The notes beneath the pieces are model-generated. The model saw only the letters and a list, made by a program, of their open reading frames with translations, ran no database searches and had not been told where the DNA came from. Position numbers and translations under genes: made by a program. DNA of 8,419 nt from Synergistaceae bacterium (GTDB lineage: Bacteria; Synergistota; Synergistia; Synergistales; Aminobacteriaceae), in the NCBI GenBank assembly GCA_031289165.1, contig JAITPZ010000110.1:1-8419 (forward strand). Direction: 5' to 3'. This document shows, in pieces, positions 5,949 through 8,419 of this stretch; position 1 is the stretch's first letter; the number at the start of each line of letters is the position of its first letter.

Positions 5949-7967
5949 ATGACTACTAAAATATCGACATTTTTGAGAAGAGGCGTCACCGCGGCGACCC
6001 TGTTGGGGGTCGCGTGTTGCGCTCTGTCCGTCGGCGCGGTGGCCGCGGCCGTCAAACAGCCAGAGCCTGCGAACCTCGAGGCCATATGCAGGTCCGGAAC
6101 GATTCAGGACCTGAAACACGCCCTTCAGAATACGTCGGCGGATCTCCTCTTCCCCAGCGGAAACCGGCCGTTGCACGTCGTCGCCGAGTACGCGTCGGAC
6201 CCCGCGATGGTCGCGCTCCTCGTGGGTGAAAAGGCGTCGCTTACCGCGGAGGGACTCGAAAAACTCACGCCCCTGATGCTCGCGGCCGCCTACAATCCCC
6301 ATGTCCAAATTCTCGAAGCCCTGCTGAAGGCGGGGGCTCCTGTAAACTCGGCCGACGGGCAGGGACGCACTCCCCTTGGCATGGCCGTGGCCTCGAACGA
6401 ATCCCCGGAGGCCGTGGCCGCCCTGCTGAGGCACGGCGCTCTGCCGAACGTCCGGGACAGAAGCGGTCGAAGCCCCCTGTGGACGGCCGCCTCGCGCGCG
6501 AATGAACGGGCCGTTCAGCTTCTGCTGGACGCCGGAGCGAGGCCGGACGAACCGAACAACGATGGGGCCACTCCCCTGCTTGTGGCCTCGGAAAAACCGC
6601 GGACCGGGGTCCTCCGCCTCCTGATCGAGGCCGGCGCGAACGCCGCCGTGCGCGGGAAGAACCGCTACACGCCCCTGATGACCGCAGTATCGGTCGGCGC
6701 GGACGCCCCGGCAATCCGCGTACTCGTGGAAGGAAAGGCCGCCGTGAACGCCGAGGACGATCAGAACAGAAGCGCCATCCTGCTGGCCGCATCCCGCGAG
6801 GGAGCGCCGCCGGACGTCCTGAAGGCCCTCGTCGAGGCGGGGGCCAACCCCAACGCGATGGACTCCTCGCTGAACACACCGCTGATCGAGGCCTGCAGGC
6901 AGAAGAACGTCGAGGCGGTCCGGTATCTTTTGAGCGCCGGAGCCAGGGTCGATCTGAGGGACCGCAATTCCTGGACGCCACTGCTTCACGCCGCATCCAG
7001 GGGGGCGCCGAGGGAGATTCTTGAGCTTTTGACGAGGGCGGGGGCCGACATCAACGAGACCACGCGCCGGGGCCTGACGCCCCTGACGATCGTCGTCAAT
7101 TCTCAGGCCGGACCGGAGACCCTCCGGCATATTCTGGAGTTGGGCGGAGATCCCAACCGGGCCGCTCTGGATTCCATAACCGTCCTGATGGAGGCGGTCA
7201 GCGTCAGCGATGCCGCCTCGATGAAGGTCCTGCTGAAGGGGAACGCCGACCCCAACGTCGCCACCTGGGACGGCCTGACGCCTCTGATGCTGGCCGCCCA
7301 GAGGTTGAAAGACCCCGAAATTTTCGAGCTGCTGGCTCGGCACGGCGCGTCCGTGGACCGGAAGAACGTCGAGGGCATGACGGCCCTGATGGTTGCCGCC
7401 TCCGTGGGCAATATCGAGGGCATACAGAGCCTTCTGGCCCTGAGCGCCGACTTGGGGGCAAGGGACCTCGACGGAGTCACTCCTCTCGCGCAGTCCGTCA
7501 TGTCGCACGAGGAGAACATCGAGGCGATTGACCTTCTGATCAAAGCCGGCGCCGACGTCGGCGCGCCCGACCTCAACAACACGTCGCCCCTGATGCACGC
7601 CGCGCTTCGGGGAACCCCGGAGACCGCGAAGCGGCTTCTCGACGCGGGAGCCGACATAAACGCCAGGGATATGGTCGGTTGGACACCCCTGCACTTCGCC
7701 GCGCGGAGCGCGGATGGGGAGAGCGTCGTTCGCCTGTTCCTCGAGAGGGGAAGCCCCGTCGACGTCCCCGACGGAGGAGGAACGACGCCCCTGATGGTCG
7801 CCGCATCCTACAACAACGCCGGAGTGGTTCGGATCCTTCTGGAGGCGGGAGCGATCGACACCCTGACGGACAACACGGGAAGAAACGCCTACGAATACGC
7901 GCTCCTCAAGAACGCCTCCGAGAGCAGAAAGATCATCGAGGAAGCGAGAGAAGCAAAAAAACGCTGA
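5949..7967 (+). CDS. Exported ankyrin-repeat protein, about 18 repeats
   Basis: This 672-residue protein begins with a Sec-type signal peptide: a basic start with RR at 10-11, a hydrophobic core at 12-34, and likely cleavage after A32 or A34. No good lipobox is seen. Almost all the rest is ankyrin repeats of 33-35 residues. The helix-1 hallmark TPLMLAA, TPLHFAA or a variant recurs about every 34 residues from near residue 106, and helix 2 ends in motifs like LLEAGA or LLDAGADIN. I count about 17 recognisable repeats plus degenerate caps at both ends (the N-terminal cap starts near 41; the C-terminal one is NTGRNAYEYALLKNASES). The tail is short and charged, with no enzyme domain, membrane anchor or coiled coil. 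Several repeats carry one or two extra residues between the helices (SPEAV, DPEIF), common in bacterial ankyrins. The predicted product is a periplasmic or secreted binding solenoid; its ligand is unknown. A strong AGGAGG lies 7 nt before the ATG. The gene stands alone with its own terminator. Confidence 0.9.
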   Translation: MTTKISTFLRRGVTAATLLGVACCALSVGAVAAAVKQPEPANLEAICRSGTIQDLKHALQNTSADLLFPSGNRPLHVVAEYASDPAMVALLVGEKASLTAEGLEKLTPLMLAAAYNPHVQILEALLKAGAPVNSADGQGRTPLGMAVASNESPEAVAALLRHGALPNVRDRSGRSPLWTAASRANERAVQLLLDAGARPDEPNNDGATPLLVASEKPRTGVLRLLIEAGANAAVRGKNRYTPLMTAVSVGADAPAIRVLVEGKAAVNAEDDQNRSAILLAASREGAPPDVLKALVEAGANPNAMDSSLNTPLIEACRQKNVEAVRYLLSAGARVDLRDRNSWTPLLHAASRGAPREILELLTRAGADINETTRRGLTPLTIVVNSQAGPETLRHILELGGDPNRAALDSITVLMEAVSVSDAASMKVLLKGNADPNVATWDGLTPLMLAAQRLKDPEIFELLARHGASVDRKNVEGMTALMVAASVGNIEGIQSLLALSADLGARDLDGVTPLAQSVMSHEENIEAIDLLIKAGADVGAPDLNNTSPLMHAALRGTPETAKRLLDAGADINARDMVGWTPLHFAARSADGESVVRLFLERGSPVDVPDGGGTTPLMVAASYNNAGVVRILLEAGAIDTLTDNTGRNAYEYALLKNASESRKIIEEAREAKKR

Positions 7968-7972
7968 ACGGC

Positions 7973-8028
7973 AAAACGCGCGAAAATCCTGAATTTTTTT
8001 GGCTTTTCGCGCGTTTTTCGATTTTTCA
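7973..8028 (+). terminator. Rho-independent terminator of the ankyrin gene
   Basis: A perfect 14-bp inverted repeat pairs AAAACGCGCGAAAA (7973-7986) with TTTTCGCGCGTTTT (8004-8017) around a 17-nt loop. It starts 5 nt after the stop codon and is followed by T-rich sequence (TTTTTCGATTTTTC, 8014-8027). The A-run on the left arm also allows activity in the opposite direction. Confidence 0.85.
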
Positions 8029-8033
8029 ATAAT

Positions 8034-8057
8034 GGGGTCAGGGGGTCCACGACCCCT
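8034..8057 (-). repeat. GC-rich palindromic intergenic repeat (REP-like), copy 2
   Basis: GGGGTC (8042-8047) pairs with GACCCC (8051-8056) around CAC, and an extra upstream GGGGTC (8034-8039) can compete for the same arm. On the minus strand the core is AGGGGTCGTGGACCCC, equal to the core of copy 1 (5182-5196) except for one inserted A. It sits just after the ankyrin terminator, a typical place for dispersed palindromic repeats. Confidence 0.5.
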
Positions 8058-8338
8058 TGAAAGAGTTGTTTTAGTTTTACCAGGGATGTATGTTTTAACC
8101 CTGCAATTTGACAAAGAAAGGTCTTTCACTCAGCCATTTGGCCTTAATTTCCCTCTAAATCGTCCCTTTCAACGGAAGTTCACCCATCCAAAAAACAGAA
8201 TTCTTTAAAATACAGGCTTTTCTCGTTTTTTAAAAATATTTGCAGGCATGTTGATATATTATTTTTGGTTCCTTCGCGTATAGTGTGGGAAAGAGAGAAA
8301 ACAGAAAAGGTATACAAATTGCAGAGGAGGTTTTATAC
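8058..8338. other. AT-rich spacer without a convincing gene
   Basis: Composition drops sharply to AT-rich here compared with the coding DNA to the left. An open frame at 7999-8208 (plus) begins inside the terminator and has no recognisable content. An imperfect inverted repeat pairs 8057-8074 with 8155-8172 (14 of 18 positions, TTGAAAG/CTTTCAA at the outer ends), and a smaller stem pairs CAGGG (8081-8085) with CCCTG (8099-8103). TATAGT at 8279-8284 could be a -10 box, but I see no matching -35. An AGAGGAGG at 8323-8330 looks like a ribosome binding site yet has no start codon within a useful distance. The promoter for the gene at the right edge probably lies here. Confidence 0.4.
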
Positions 8339-8369
8339 TCTCTCCTAATCTTTTTAAGATTTGGAGAGA
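8339..8369 (+). promoter_or_regulatory. Hairpin covering the ribosome binding site of the right-edge gene
   Basis: The stem is TCTCTCC (8339-8345) with GGAGAGA (8363-8369), then a T-T mismatch, then AATCTT (8347-8352) with AAGATT (8356-8361) around a TTT loop. That is 13 base pairs and one mismatch. GGAGAG at 8363-8368 is the only good ribosome binding site for the GTG at 8375 and is fully paired. AGGAG at 8325-8329 could instead pair with CTCCT at 8342-8346, which would free the site. The pairing is directly visible; a role in translational control is inferred. Confidence 0.45.
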
Positions 8370-8374
8370 TCAGA

Positions 8375-8419
8375 GTGGGAAACCCTTACAAATTAAGCAA
8401 TCGTGAATATGGTATCTTT
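8375..8419 (+). CDS. Start of an unidentified gene, possibly a LuxR/GerE-type regulator
   Basis: A GTG at 8375, 6 nt after GGAGAG, opens a frame that reaches the right edge: 15 residues, MGNPYKLSNREYGIF. The segment LSNREYGIF matches the start of the LuxR/GerE helix-turn-helix domain (L-[ST]-x-R-E-x-x-[IV]-[FL]). If so, this would be a small stand-alone DNA-binding regulator like GerE, where this motif lies near the N-terminus. The frame is also open upstream to a GTG at 8285, which has no ribosome binding site. Fifteen residues are too few for a firm call. Confidence 0.35.
   Translation, partial: MGNPYKLSNREYGIF

Noticed and set aside
5949..6050. Possible Tat signal or lipoprotein signal in the ankyrin protein
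   Set aside because: The RR at residues 10-11 lacks the rest of the twin-arginine motif, and the sequence before C23/C24 (GVAC, VACC) is not a proper lipobox. A Sec signal peptide fits best.
5946..8129. A 727-codon open frame on the minus strand opposite the ankyrin gene
   Set aside because: It mirrors the ankyrin repeats and codon bias of the plus-strand gene, has no domain of its own, and runs through the terminator hairpin. The plus-strand protein has clear ankyrin motifs, a signal peptide and a ribosome binding site.
7999..8208. A 69-codon plus-strand frame after the ankyrin gene
   Set aside because: It starts inside the terminator stem-loop, crosses the palindromic repeat and has no ribosome binding site or recognisable motif.

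Overview
This window is GC-rich and densely coded on both strands up to about position 8000, then clearly AT-rich to its right edge. The gene set suggests an anaerobic, non-enteric bacterium: an unorthodox Hsp70, PrmA, MtaB, an AbgA-type M20 amidohydrolase, a flavoredoxin-type flavin reductase and a large exported ankyrin protein. A Synergistota-like genome would fit, but that is only an impression. No rRNA, tRNA, insertion sequence, CRISPR array or replication origin was recognised.

Left block (1-3578, minus strand): a compact operon read right to left. prmA (ribosomal protein L11 methyltransferase) overlaps mtaB (tRNA methylthiotransferase) by 8 nt. mtaB overlaps an Hsp70/DnaK-like chaperone gene by 13 nt, and that gene runs off the left edge. 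The grouping recalls the Bacillus subtilis dnaK operon, where prmA and mtaB lie downstream of the chaperone genes; here the order is changed and the Hsp70 is a divergent paralogue. All three products act on protein synthesis or folding.

Middle block (3579-5833, plus strand): an AT-rich divergent promoter region, then an AbgA-like amidohydrolase, a GC-rich palindromic intergenic repeat, and a small FMN-binding flavin reductase. Part of the intergenic repeat recurs, in reverse orientation, inside the amidohydrolase coding sequence as an apparent in-frame Gly/Pro-rich insert.

Right block (5834-8419): a spacer with two hairpins, then a 672-residue exported protein made almost entirely of about 18 ankyrin repeats, closed by a strong intrinsic terminator with a perfect 14-bp stem. 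Next come a second copy of the palindromic repeat, an AT-rich spacer with no convincing gene, and a short hairpin that covers the ribosome binding site of what looks like the start of another gene. That gene is cut off after 15 codons and may be a LuxR/GerE-type regulator.

The most interesting points are the hairpin masking the last ribosome binding site, the palindromic repeat family with its probable in-gene copy, the shuffled chaperone/PrmA/MtaB operon, and the exported ankyrin solenoid. No complete new multi-gene system is visible.
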